A stretch of 64,000 nt of DNA from UBA10348 sp002469915 (lineage in GTDB: Bacteria; Bacteroidota; Rhodothermia; Rhodothermales; UBA10348), in contig JAQWHM010000016.1 in the NCBI GenBank assembly GCA_029249345.1, positions 1-64,000 on the forward strand, given 5' to 3'. Shown here one piece after another: positions 36,603 through 45,568 of this stretch. The first letter of the stretch is position 1. Each line of letters begins with the position of its first letter. Both the position numbers and the translations under genes were made by a program. The notes below the pieces were generated by a model. That model worked only from the letters and a program-made list of their open reading frames with translations. It searched no databases and was not told the origin of the DNA.

Positions 36603-38288
36603 ATGAATGTTTTCAAATTACGGGCGGTGCTAGGCACCGCCCTTTTTTTGTCCGTCCTGCTTCTTAGCGGATGTTCGAAAGAGACGGCGCAGATAGACGC
36701 TGATGATCGTGTATTAGCTACGGTAAACGGAGTCGATATATCCGTGACCTGGTTCGAGCAGACCTATATCAATTTCCTTATTCAGACGGGTGGGGATGAT
36801 AACGAGGTGAATCGGGTCATTCACCTCGATAATCTCATTGATTCCATACTTCTCGCGGAAGCCTTTGAGGTCAGCGATTTGGCAGATGACGCCGGCTATG
36901 ACGCGTTTCTGCAACGACAGAAACAGTCGATTCTGGCTGAGCGGTATTTTGACGAGGCGTTTTTATTTACCTTGGAAGCACCGACTGACGATGAGCTCCG
37001 ACGTGCATTTGCCCTGTCGAAGGACCAAGTAATTGTCCGCCATCTCTTCTTTCTGAACCAGGAAGACGCAAGTGCCTCTTTTGAGAGGTTGGAGTCCGGC
37101 GTCGGCTTTTTAGAAGAAGCACAGACGGTTTTTGAAACCGCATCGTTTGATTCATCGGCGGGATATCTGGGGCCGGTCAAGTATTACAGTGTGGATGACG
37201 CTTTTGCTGAAGCGGCCTTCAATCTTGAAGTCGATGAGTTTAGTGCGCCAGTGCGTAGTCGTTTTGGATATCACATCATTCGTGTTGAAAATCGAATCAT
37301 CGAACCACTTCTAACCGAATCAAATTACCAAACGAGCAGGAGAGGGCTATCAAGTCAATACCGTTTGAGAAAGCGTCGTCTTGAGGGAGACCGCTTTGTG
37401 CGGTCGTTCATGGAGGAACGAAGCATTCAGGTTAACCCAGTTGCTATTGGAGCTTTACAATCGCTACTCAGGGATTTTTCTAATGAAGTGAATCCACGAC
37501 CAGAAATTGTAGCCTCAAGAGAACAGAATTTTGAGATTGATAGTCTCCGCTACCATATGAACCCGTCAACCGAGCTCGCGACATATGAATGGGATGGAGA
37601 GCGGTATTCCTTTACTGCAGGGGACTATGTGTTTTGGTTAGAGGATCTCCCTTTCCAAGAAGCTCTCGGGCGAACAGCTGCATCCGTCGGGCGGGCCATG
37701 CGGAATCAATTGCTGGCACGAGCCGGCGATGAAGAAGGGTACGACGATGCAACGGCTGCAGCCCTTCTGGAGCGAGACGCCTTGCAAGAGCGATCAACAT
37801 TAATGCGTAGGTACTTCAGAGAGAATCCGGTCCAGGATATCGATGAAGCTCTGATGCGAAAAGCGTACGATACGGCAGGGTTGTCAAAACAGCTTCAGTA
37901 TAAAGTTGATTTGGAGTGGGCCATTTTTAACACCCGTGCCGAGGCAGAACGGGTGTCGCAATTGGTATCTCTAGAGCCAGATCGGTTTCGCAACTTTGAG
38001 GCGTACCAATCTCAAACAGACGTACCTCTATTTGATTTACCTGATTTGGCCCAACACGTTCGTGGAGCACCTATTGGCGAAAGCGTAGTCGTTGGCTTAA
38101 GAGAGTCCTGGGCGGTCCTCAGAGTGCTACGACGTGTGAGACAGGATCTTGACTGGGAAGAGCACCGAGAGGCGATTGTACGGCAACTGGCGCCTTTTGC
38201 TGGCGAGTATCAACTGGTCTCAGAAAAGCGGGCATCAGCTGAGATAGATGTTGATCAGGTTCTTTTTGATCTAATCAAGACTTTTTAA
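36603..38288 (+). CDS. Parvulin-type peptidyl-prolyl isomerase lipoprotein (SurA/PpiC-like)
   Basis: A 561-residue lipoprotein (lipobox LLSGC, about 20-24). A SurA-like N-terminal helical part leads to a rotamase domain (about 140-235; VIVRHLFFLNQ...SAGYLGPVKYYSVDDAFAEAAFNLEVDEFSAPVRSRFGYHIIRVENR). The C-terminal 300 residues are helical and resemble chaperone arms. It should help fold outer-membrane proteins in the periplasm, such as the receptor and PorV-like barrel of this operon. ATG 36603 is used; a GTG directly precedes it. A perfect terminator sequence overlaps its signal-peptide codons, which is very odd. Confidence 0.88.
   Translation: MNVFKLRAVLGTALFLSVLLLSGCSKETAQIDADDRVLATVNGVDISVTWFEQTYINFLIQTGGDDNEVNRVIHLDNLIDSILLAEAFEVSDLADDAGYDAFLQRQKQSILAERYFDEAFLFTLEAPTDDELRRAFALSKDQVIVRHLFFLNQEDASASFERLESGVGFLEEAQTVFETASFDSSAGYLGPVKYYSVDDAFAEAAFNLEVDEFSAPVRSRFGYHIIRVENRIIEPLLTESNYQTSRRGLSSQYRLRKRRLEGDRFVRSFMEERSIQVNPVAIGALQSLLRDFSNEVNPRPEIVASREQNFEIDSLRYHMNPSTELATYEWDGERYSFTAGDYVFWLEDLPFQEALGRTAASVGRAMRNQLLARAGDEEGYDDATAAALLERDALQERSTLMRRYFRENPVQDIDEALMRKAYDTAGLSKQLQYKVDLEWAIFNTRAEAERVSQLVSLEPDRFRNFEAYQSQTDVPLFDLPDLAQHVRGAPIGESVVVGLRESWAVLRVLRRVRQDLDWEEHREAIVRQLAPFAGEYQLVSEKRASAEIDVDQVLFDLIKTF
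36622..36649 (+). terminator. Intrinsic terminator inside the parvulin gene's signal-peptide codons
   Basis: GGGCGGTGC (36622-36630), loop TAG, GCACCGCCC (36634-36642), then seven Ts. The stem is perfect and GC-rich. It lies 44 bases after the PorV-like stop but also within codons 7-16 of the next gene, so full termination would silence that gene unless it is regulated. Confidence 0.75.
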
Positions 38289-38303
38289 CAGTCTGACCAA
38301 ACT

Positions 38304-38344
38304 AAAGAAGGGTGGGATCTGGAAACAAGATCCCACCCTTCTTT
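38304..38344. terminator. Bidirectional terminator between the parvulin gene and fabF
   Basis: A 17-bp perfect stem (AAAGAAGGGTGGGATCT, 38304-38320, with 38328-38344, loop GGAAACA). T-rich sequence follows on the right, and A-rich sequence on the left gives the leftward transcript a T-rich tail. It can end both convergent transcripts. Confidence 0.85.
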
Positions 38345-38362
38345 ACAAAGTCTAATGCGCTA

Positions 38363-39622
38363 CTATTCGCTGTACTGACCGAAGATGACGCTCGTGTTAT
38401 GGCCGCCAAATCCAAATGCATTGGACATGGCCACCTTCACTTCGCGCTTCACTGGCTTGTTGAACGTGTAGTTCAAGTCGCAGGCGGGATCAGGATGTTC
38501 GAAGTTGATGGTTGGCGGTACGATCTGGTGAGTAATCGCACCGATAGTCGCAATGGCTTCTACAGCTCCTGCTGCACCAAGAAGATGGCCCGTCATGCTC
38601 TTGGTAGAGGATACGTTCATCTTGTAGGCGTGCTCTCCAAAAACCTTTTTAATGGCATTGGATTCTGCGATGTCGCCCAGTCCGGTGGAAGTACCGTGCA
38701 TATTCAAATAATGCACGTCCTCTTTGGATAGTTCGGCATCTCTGAGCGAGGCTTTCATCGCATTGCAAGCTCCTAGTCCTTCTGGATCCGGAGCCGTAAT
38801 GTGATGTGCATCTCCACTCATCCCAGTACCCAAGATCTCTGCATAAATGTGCGCGCCTCTGGCACGCGCATGCTCGAGTTCTTCGATATACAATGCGCCT
38901 GCGCCTTCGCCCAGAACGAATCCATCACGGGTCGCATCGAATGGTCTGGATGCGCTCTGTGGGTCATCATTTCTGGTTGACAGCGCCTTTAACGCGTTGA
39001 AACCTCCAACTCCCAAGTTGGAAACGGACGCTTCGCTACCCCCGGTCAAGGCGGCATCCATATGCCCAAGCTTGATCAGCATGAAAGCATCTCCGATGTT
39101 GTTATTCCCCGTAGCGCAAGCGCTAACACAGGAATAATTCGGACCACGGAATCCATACTTAATCGAAATCTGACCCGGAGCAATGTCCGGAATCATCATT
39201 GGAATGAAGAAAGGAGACATGCGACGTGGGCCGTTAGCATTCAGGTTGGTAGCAGAATCATAAAGAGCCTGCAGTCCCCCAATTCCTGACCCAAAAATCA
39301 CGCCCGTGCGTTCCTGCTCTTCGGTACTGAGGTTGTCCGTATCAATGCCTGCATCCTGTATGGCCTGTCCAGCGACAACCATGGCATACTGACAGAACGG
39401 ATCCATCCGGCGAGCTTCCTTGCGAGCAAGGAAGTCATGGATGTCAAAGTTCTTCAGTTCGCATGCGAACTTTGTTGCAAATGCCTCGGTGTCAAAATAG
39501 GTGATGGGTGCTGCTCCACTAACTCCCGCCATCATGGCGTTCCAGAATGATTCTGGATCGTTTCCAATGGGAGTAAGAGCGCCCATACCAGTGACGACTA
39601 CCCTGCGAGTAGGTCGGCTCAT
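38363..39622 (-). CDS. fabF: Beta-ketoacyl-ACP synthase II
   Basis: The condensing enzyme of fatty-acid elongation: malonyl-ACP + acyl-ACP gives 3-ketoacyl-ACP + CO2. Of 419 residues, it has the thiolase-fold triad: nucleophile C169 in SCVSACATGNNN, His in NMHGTSTGLGD and His in KSMTGHLLGAAGAVEA. It starts 54 bases after the acyl carrier protein gene on the same strand, the usual acpP-fabF pair. It is cytoplasmic. Confidence 0.97.
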   Translation of the reverse strand: MSRPTRRVVVTGMGALTPIGNDPESFWNAMMAGVSGAAPITYFDTEAFATKFACELKNFDIHDFLARKEARRMDPFCQYAMVVAGQAIQDAGIDTDNLSTEEQERTGVIFGSGIGGLQALYDSATNLNANGPRRMSPFFIPMMIPDIAPGQISIKYGFRGPNYSCVSACATGNNNIGDAFMLIKLGHMDAALTGGSEASVSNLGVGGFNALKALSTRNDDPQSASRPFDATRDGFVLGEGAGALYIEELEHARARGAHIYAEILGTGMSGDAHHITAPDPEGLGACNAMKASLRDAELSKEDVHYLNMHGTSTGLGDIAESNAIKKVFGEHAYKMNVSSTKSMTGHLLGAAGAVEAIATIGAITHQIVPPTINFEHPDPACDLNYTFNKPVKREVKVAMSNAFGFGGHNTSVIFGQYSE

Positions 39623-39676
39623 GCCAAACGACTGATTAGTTCGAAAAGATGGGAGAGAAGCTACCTTCGCCTGAAA

Positions 39677-39913
39677 TTAGGCTGACTTTGCGGTCAGGTA
39701 GGTCACTGCATCACCAACGGTGGCGATTTTTTCAGCGTCTTCGTCTGGAATAGTGAGGTCGAATTCTTTTTCGAATTCCATGATGAGTTCAACCGTATCA
39801 AGGGAGTCAGCACCTAGATCATTGGTGAATGATGCATCATCTGCGATGTCTGCAACATCAACGCCTAGTTTCTCAACGATAATTGCCTGTACCTTGTCTG
39901 CGATTTCGGACAT
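39677..39913 (-). CDS. acpP: Acyl carrier protein
   Basis: A 78-residue acidic helical protein with the phosphopantetheine site S37 in GADSLDTVEL. It carries acyl chains in fatty-acid synthesis and lies just before fabF in one operon. It is divergent from metK; the 218 bases between must hold both promoters, but I see no convincing known riboswitch there. Confidence 0.97.
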   Translation of the reverse strand: MSEIADKVQAIIVEKLGVDVADIADDASFTNDLGADSLDTVELIMEFEKEFDLTIPDEDAEKIATVGDAVTYLTAKSA

Positions 39914-40131
39914 AACCTTTTCTCCTGCTTATGGTAGGTGTGTATTTCAGCTAGCTGCGAAAGCAACCAAACTGAAGAGTTTGCCTCTTGAAGGCATACA
40001 AACCCAAAAACTACGGGTCTAGATGGGTAGAAGCAATTTGAGAATTGTTACTTGATACAGACTTCGTAAAAACGGGAATCATCCGTATTTAAATTGCGTT
40101 GGTACGACTTGCACCTAAACCGACCTCTTTT

Positions 40132-41301
40132 ATGTCATTTTTGTTCACTTCAGAGTCCGTCTCTGAAGGACACCCGGACAAAGTATCCGATCAGATCTCC
40201 GACGCGATCCTAGATGCCATGCTGGCTCAGGACCCGAATAGCCGTGTCGCAGTGGAAACACTCGTGACGACTGGACTCGTGATTCTCTCCGGAGAAGTCA
40301 CAACCGAAGCCTACATCGACGTGCAAGAAGTTGCTCGAGGTGTCATTCGAAAAATTGGTTATACCGATCCCTTACTTCGATTTGATGCGGACTCGTGCGG
40401 TGTGCTTGCCACTATCCATGAACAGAGTGCCGATATCGCACAGGGCGTCGACGATGACAAAGGCATGCATGTGGAACAGGGAGCAGGGGACCAAGGCATG
40501 ATGTTTGGCTATGCCTCGCGCGAAACCGATGAGTTGATGCCGATGGCCCTAAGCTACTCTCATGCGTTGGTGCGTGAATTGGCGTCCATTCGAAAGAATG
40601 ATACGACGATGCCTTATCTACGTCCCGATTCTAAAAGTCAGGTAACGGTCGAATATGAGGACGATGGCAAAACCATTAAGCGTGTCCACACTGTGGTTGT
40701 TTCGACTCAGCATGGCCCTGATGTGGAGGTCAGTCAAATTAAGCAAGACGTTATCACGCATCTGCTTCCGCGGGTAATCCCTGCCCATTTGATGGATGAT
40801 GAGATGATTCTGCATGTGAATCCGACCGGACAGTTCATTATCGGGGGACCCCACGGGGATACAGGGTTAACTGGACGTAAGATTATCGTAGATACGTATG
40901 GCGGAAAGGGGGCTCATGGTGGGGGTGCTTTTTCAGGAAAAGACCCTTCGAAAGTGGATCGTAGCGCAGCGTATGCTGCCCGGTATGTCGCGAAAAACCT
41001 TGTTGCATCTGGACTTGCAGAAGAAGCTTTAGTTCAACTGGCTTACGCGATTGGTGTGGCCGATCCGGTTTCTATTCACGTGGATTCATACGGAACGGGC
41101 CAAATTCCAGATCATCGGTTGGTCGAAATCGTCCGACAGGTATTCGACCTGACTCCTCGAGGAATCATTTCTGGTTTGGACTTGAAACGCCCAATTTATC
41201 AGCCCACTGCGGCATATGGTCATTTTGGTCGTTCAGAGTTCTCTTGGGAAGCGCTTAATAAAGTTGAGGACATCGTTCAGGCAGCAAAGTTACTATCGTA
41301 A
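40132..41301 (+). CDS. metK: S-adenosylmethionine synthetase
   Basis: It makes SAM from methionine and ATP. At 389 residues it has normal length; motifs are GHPDKVSDQISDA near the N-terminus, the hexapeptide-type loop GAGDQG and GGGAFSGKDPSKVDRSAAY. ATG 40132 (MSFLFTSESVSEGHPDK) matches family starts; an upstream in-frame TTG at 40099 would add 11 unlike residues. Together with ahcY at 45.6 kb it forms most of the methyl cycle, split only by a protease gene. Confidence 0.97.
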   Translation: MSFLFTSESVSEGHPDKVSDQISDAILDAMLAQDPNSRVAVETLVTTGLVILSGEVTTEAYIDVQEVARGVIRKIGYTDPLLRFDADSCGVLATIHEQSADIAQGVDDDKGMHVEQGAGDQGMMFGYASRETDELMPMALSYSHALVRELASIRKNDTTMPYLRPDSKSQVTVEYEDDGKTIKRVHTVVVSTQHGPDVEVSQIKQDVITHLLPRVIPAHLMDDEMILHVNPTGQFIIGGPHGDTGLTGRKIIVDTYGGKGAHGGGAFSGKDPSKVDRSAAYAARYVAKNLVASGLAEEALVQLAYAIGVADPVSIHVDSYGTGQIPDHRLVEIVRQVFDLTPRGIISGLDLKRPIYQPTAAYGHFGRSEFSWEALNKVEDIVQAAKLLS

Positions 41302-41303
41302 GA

Positions 41304-41328
41304 GCCCGATTTTTTATTGGGCACTTTC
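41304..41328 (+). terminator. Possible weak terminator of metK
   Basis: GCCCGAT (41304-41310) pairs with ATTGGGC (41316-41322), including one G-T pair, around a TTTTT loop, followed by ACTTTCC. The tail is poor, so termination may be partial. Confidence 0.4.
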
Positions 41329-41375
41329 CTTCTGGTAAGCGTACTACTCCTATAAGAGTGGTCAAAATCGATCGA

Positions 41376-44300
41376 ATGAATAGAAGTGTCCTATTGGTAA
41401 TGCTGTGTGCCTGTGTTTCTGTGTCGGTTCAGGCGCAGGATGGGCAACGCTCTTCATCAGTATCTGAGCTCACATTTGAAACCACGCGGCGACAAGAGGG
41501 CTCTTGGGATGTGAATGCTGGAGTATATCGGGCTCGATATCGGGAAATGGACCGGGGCACGTACCATTCTGTGCGGGAGTATCTGGAGTCTACGGCCCAA
41601 GATTATGGATGGAGCCGACCAGCAGAAGAATTGGAACTGGTTCGGGAAGTCAATCTGACGAAAAGCCGGCATCTAACATACCAGCAAACCTTCGCGGGCC
41701 TCCCGGTACTTGACCACACGGTTAGAGTCAACTTGGATCCGCAGAATCGCGTCAGCTTTGTGCAAAATGCCTATGTCGCGGTCGAGACCAAAGAAGATCT
41801 CTTCGACATTCGTCCAGCAGTTACAGCCGAGGCGGCCGAAACGATCGCCATGAATGATCTTGCTCCGAAAGGGGGGCAGTTTACGGAGGCTCGTTTAGCC
41901 ATCGCACGGCCATCATACCCTCTACTTGTGTGGGAAATTATAGTCTGGCCGGAGCAGGAGCCGGCTGAATTACGTGTTTTGGTTGATGCACAAACAGGCA
42001 AGATTTTAAGTGCGATCGATCAGGCTGTTTCATCGAAGCCCTCTTCGAGCAGAAAGCGGACCGACGGAGTCGGCTTTGTGTTTAATCCTGGACCTCTAAT
42101 GGTGTCTGGCTCGAGTTATACGCCTCCTTTTGTGGACAACAATGATGCTGCCAATACGGAATTAAATGCTACTCGAACGGAAGTTGCCTTGCTCGACCTG
42201 AGCCAGAACGGGAACGGAGAGTATGTACTTGAAGGTCCGTATGTGGCCATCACTGGCTTGACCTCTGGGGGTACATCGGTTTACACCCCCCCCGCAGAAG
42301 CGGATCCGACCAGGTTTCGATATGACAGAAGCGAGTCCGGATTTGAAGCGGTAAACGCGTACTACCATGTCGATACAAGCCAGCGATACATTCAGAGCTT
42401 GGGAATATTTGGTAGGCAGGCTGCGCCATTTGCGATCAATCCACAAGGGCTAACGCGAGACGACTCGTTCTTTTTCCCGAATTCCAATTCTATTTCGTTT
42501 GGGACAGGAGGTGTTGACGACGCCGAAGATGCTACGGTAGTCTGGCATGAATATGCCCACGCCTTGCTTGAATCTGCAGCTCCCGGCTTGCTAGGAACGC
42601 TCGAGGGACGTGCATTTCACGAGGGGTGGGCAGATTACTGGGCGGCTTCCTACTCGCGCTCCTTGGTCGAAGCCGGCGTTTTAGGCCGATCAGATTGGAG
42701 AAAATTGTTTTTGTGGGATTCCGGGGAGCGATCTCTATGGAGTGGGCGAGATGTGGATCACACGGGGATCTACCCTCAAGATATTTGTGTGACGCAAAGT
42801 TCAGCGTGTAGTGTTCATGATGATGGCCGTATGTGGGCTACGACCATGATGGAGGTCTATGATCAACTCGGAAAGACCATTACGGATCATCTGAACCTAT
42901 TGTCTCATTCGTACCTGATGGCGCCAATGACGTTTGTGGATGCTGCAGAAGCCGTCATTCAAGCTGATCTAGACTATTACAACGGTGATCACTTAGTTGA
43001 TTTAGTTTCTATCCTCGGTGCTCGTGGATTAGTGAATTCAGGCGACTATGGCCCCTTCATCCAGCATACCGAGTTAACCGATGTAGAATTCGTTTCCGGC
43101 TCTTTACAGGTCGAAGCCATCGTACGAAGTTCTTCCTCGTCCATTGCGTCTGTGGAACTTGTGTATTGGACTGATGGCAATGCAGAGTCGACAGTTGCGC
43201 TATCTCATATAGGAGACAACGTATACTCGGGAGCACTCGTACTGAGCGGAACGAATTCAACATATAGGTACTACCTAAGAGCGTCAGATTTGGGTGATCG
43301 AGAGGAAGTATTGCCACAAGGAGCTCCCATTAGTCTCTTTTCCTTCCGAACGGGAGAAGACCGTACTCCTCCGCAGGTTGTTCATACTTCTTTTGATGAG
43401 GTCAAGTTTGCCGATTGGCCGCTCTCTTTTCACGCTTCGGTCTCTGATAACTTGGGTGTGAGTTCAGTTACTATGGACTATGTGATCGAGGATGCTGAGG
43501 GTCAGGTTCAAGCTTCTGGTAATTTGGCTTTTATGGAAGGCGAGTCTGATTTCTCCGCTCTCTTAGATCTACCCCTTGAGGTATTGGACCTAGGAGGTGT
43601 GCTCAAATATGCTCTAGTCGCCGTGGATGCCTCCATGAATCGCAATCAGACGCGATTACCGAGTGTTGGGTATTACGAACCACGAATTGTGGGGGTAAAT
43701 GTGCTCACTCAGCCTATCATAAGCGCTCAGGTTTCTGGCCCATGGCTGACGACGGGTGAGTGGAATGTAGAAACGGAATCTGCTCCGAGCCAGGAAAATA
43801 ACCCTCCTGTATTTTCTACGGGTTCAGATACCTATTCAGATACTCCCCTCGAAAGCACGCTTGGGTTTGGTGCGATTAATCTTTCTGGATTTAGTCAGAC
43901 TTACCTCCAGTTCTGGCATTTTTATAGCACTGAACACGATGGTGTGGTTGAGCCGAACTCGCAATCGGGAAGTATTTCGGACGGTGGTTTTGTGCAGATC
44001 CGCACCCAAACGACTCTGGAGTGGACTACTATCCACCCTTCAGGTGGCTATCCCGGTATTATTATGGCTGGAACTGGAAATGCTTACGCGGGCCAGCCAG
44101 CCTTCGGAGGCCGGTCTTATGGTTGGCGAATGGAGACCTTTGAGCTACCATCCGAAGCAGGTGTAGAAGTCAGGTTCGTATTTTCGACCGATAACGGAAA
44201 CGTCCTTCCGGTTAGCGACCAGCATTATGGGTGGAAGATTAATTCTGTCGCCATTTCGACAAATCAGCAGCAAGAAGCCGAACTTCCATCGTTTTCTAGG

Positions 44301-45368
44301 CTTCCTGCTTCGTCAGAAATTGCAGCGCTAGATGATGTGCTTCACCTTTCGGTCTCGGTGGAAGACGGTACCGGAGTCAATGACGTGTTCGTGGACTGGG
44401 AGTTTACCTCTTCGTCTGGAATAACGGGCGGGACCACTAGACTCAATCAGCAAAATGGTCCTGTTTATCAACTCAATCTTTCTTCGTTGATTGACCCCAG
44501 TCCGGGAGATGGTTTTTCGTATTCTTTTAGAGCCATCGACCCTTGGGGTAATGAAAGTAGAACACCGGCTGAAGGATCTACCTATTCCATCCTTTTTCGG
44601 AATGTAGATGAGCGCTCTATGCTCTCGGAGACAGTCCGAGTAGGTCCATGGATCGAAGTGCCAACGCCGTCTGGTTTATCGGGGTGGTTTATTCAAGGCT
44701 CCAATTCACGTGAACTGGTCTCGCTGAATTTCGCTCCGATTCCCATTCCAACGAATATTAGTGGGGCCTATTTTACGGTTAATCATTCCTATGAATTTGG
44801 ACAAGATGCTTCGGGGTGGGTCGATATCTCGAAAGATGGCGGAAAGTCTTGGGTCGACTTAATTCCTGATACAGGATACCCGGGGACCATTTTCCAGGAT
44901 GACTATCCCGAATTGGAAGGGAATCAGGCTTTTGTGGGGAACGGCAGCGATCCGTTGCGAGTCGATTTAAGCGAATACGCTGGCACAGAGGTTCAACTCA
45001 GGTTGGTCGCGGCGTTTAGTCAATCGGCCGATGGCGGTAGTAAGTGGCTTATAGAGCAGCCTTTAATCCGGTTGGAGTCCGTCGACTCAGTGTTTGAGAC
45101 GGAGATCAAATCTACATTATTACAGAGTTACCCCAATCCTTTTCAGGTTCGAACTCATATACCATGGACGTTAGAAAAAGCAGCTGACGTACAGATTCGA
45201 GTCTATGATCTATTGGGTCGCGAAGTGGCTCTACTGGTCAACTCTTTCGTCGAGGCCGGCTCGCATCAGGTGGTATTTGAGCGAGGAAACCTGGTAGCGG
45301 GCATGTACTTAGTGCAGATGACGGCTGGATCGACCAGAAAGGTGCAAAAAGTAATTATTTCTAATTAG
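41376..45368 (+). CDS. Secreted M36 (fungalysin-like) metalloprotease with sorting tail
   Basis: About 1330 residues. After a signal peptide (to VQAQ) come an FTP-like propeptide (about 95-215; LTYQQTFAGLPVLDHTVRVNL, EIIVWPEQEPAELRVLVDAQTGKIL), the peptidase domain with zinc motif HEYAH (391-395) and third ligand Glu in HEGWADYW (416), Ig-like and immune-inhibitor-like beta domains, and the sorting domain SYPNPFQVRTHIPWTL. It probably degrades extracellular protein. GTG 41358 could extend it by six residues. It follows metK by about 75 bases, with a weak terminator between. Confidence 0.9.
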   Translation: MNRSVLLVMLCACVSVSVQAQDGQRSSSVSELTFETTRRQEGSWDVNAGVYRARYREMDRGTYHSVREYLESTAQDYGWSRPAEELELVREVNLTKSRHLTYQQTFAGLPVLDHTVRVNLDPQNRVSFVQNAYVAVETKEDLFDIRPAVTAEAAETIAMNDLAPKGGQFTEARLAIARPSYPLLVWEIIVWPEQEPAELRVLVDAQTGKILSAIDQAVSSKPSSSRKRTDGVGFVFNPGPLMVSGSSYTPPFVDNNDAANTELNATRTEVALLDLSQNGNGEYVLEGPYVAITGLTSGGTSVYTPPAEADPTRFRYDRSESGFEAVNAYYHVDTSQRYIQSLGIFGRQAAPFAINPQGLTRDDSFFFPNSNSISFGTGGVDDAEDATVVWHEYAHALLESAAPGLLGTLEGRAFHEGWADYWAASYSRSLVEAGVLGRSDWRKLFLWDSGERSLWSGRDVDHTGIYPQDICVTQSSACSVHDDGRMWATTMMEVYDQLGKTITDHLNLLSHSYLMAPMTFVDAAEAVIQADLDYYNGDHLVDLVSILGARGLVNSGDYGPFIQHTELTDVEFVSGSLQVEAIVRSSSSSIASVELVYWTDGNAESTVALSHIGDNVYSGALVLSGTNSTYRYYLRASDLGDREEVLPQGAPISLFSFRTGEDRTPPQVVHTSFDEVKFADWPLSFHASVSDNLGVSSVTMDYVIEDAEGQVQASGNLAFMEGESDFSALLDLPLEVLDLGGVLKYALVAVDASMNRNQTRLPSVGYYEPRIVGVNVLTQPIISAQVSGPWLTTGEWNVETESAPSQENNPPVFSTGSDTYSDTPLESTLGFGAINLSGFSQTYLQFWHFYSTEHDGVVEPNSQSGSISDGGFVQIRTQTTLEWTTIHPSGGYPGIIMAGTGNAYAGQPAFGGRSYGWRMETFELPSEAGVEVRFVFSTDNGNVLPVSDQHYGWKINSVAISTNQQQEAELPSFSRLPASSEIAALDDVLHLSVSVEDGTGVNDVFVDWEFTSSSGITGGTTRLNQQNGPVYQLNLSSLIDPSPGDGFSYSFRAIDPWGNESRTPAEGSTYSILFRNVDERSMLSETVRVGPWIEVPTPSGLSGWFIQGSNSRELVSLNFAPIPIPTNISGAYFTVNHSYEFGQDASGWVDISKDGGKSWVDLIPDTGYPGTIFQDDYPELEGNQAFVGNGSDPLRVDLSEYAGTEVQLRLVAAFSQSADGGSKWLIEQPLIRLESVDSVFETEIKSTLLQSYPNPFQVRTHIPWTLEKAADVQIRVYDLLGREVALLVNSFVEAGSHQVVFERGNLVAGMYLVQMTAGSTRKVQKVIISN

Positions 45369-45568
45369 TGCAGGTAGATCTGTTTTCTGCCATGTGATTC
45401 GATAATGTGGTAGGGAAATAGGCTTGGCCTGTCGTATGGAAACTAGAAGAATCCTTTTGCTCTCATGCAACCCACGTTGTACTCAGGATTACAATTGCGG
45501 ACGGCCCGTTCCACCGCCATGTGATTTTAAGGCTGCGTTTAATTATCTAAAGGAAAAAGAATAGTTTT
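45369..45568. other. 200-base leader region of ahcY
   Basis: No gene is visible. The 11-base sequence GCCATGTGATT occurs twice, at 45389-45399 and 45516-45526. I looked for an SAH riboswitch and found no convincing core. AAAGGAAAAAG before ATG 45569 serves as ribosome site. Confidence 0.4.

Noticed and set aside
39914..40131. SAM riboswitch before metK
   Set aside because: I saw no SAM-I, SAM-II or SAM/SAH core pairing; only ordinary A/T-rich promoter-like sequence. A covariance search would decide.
45369..45568. SAH riboswitch before ahcY
   Set aside because: No SAH-riboswitch core was found; the repeated GCCATGTGATT alone is not enough evidence.
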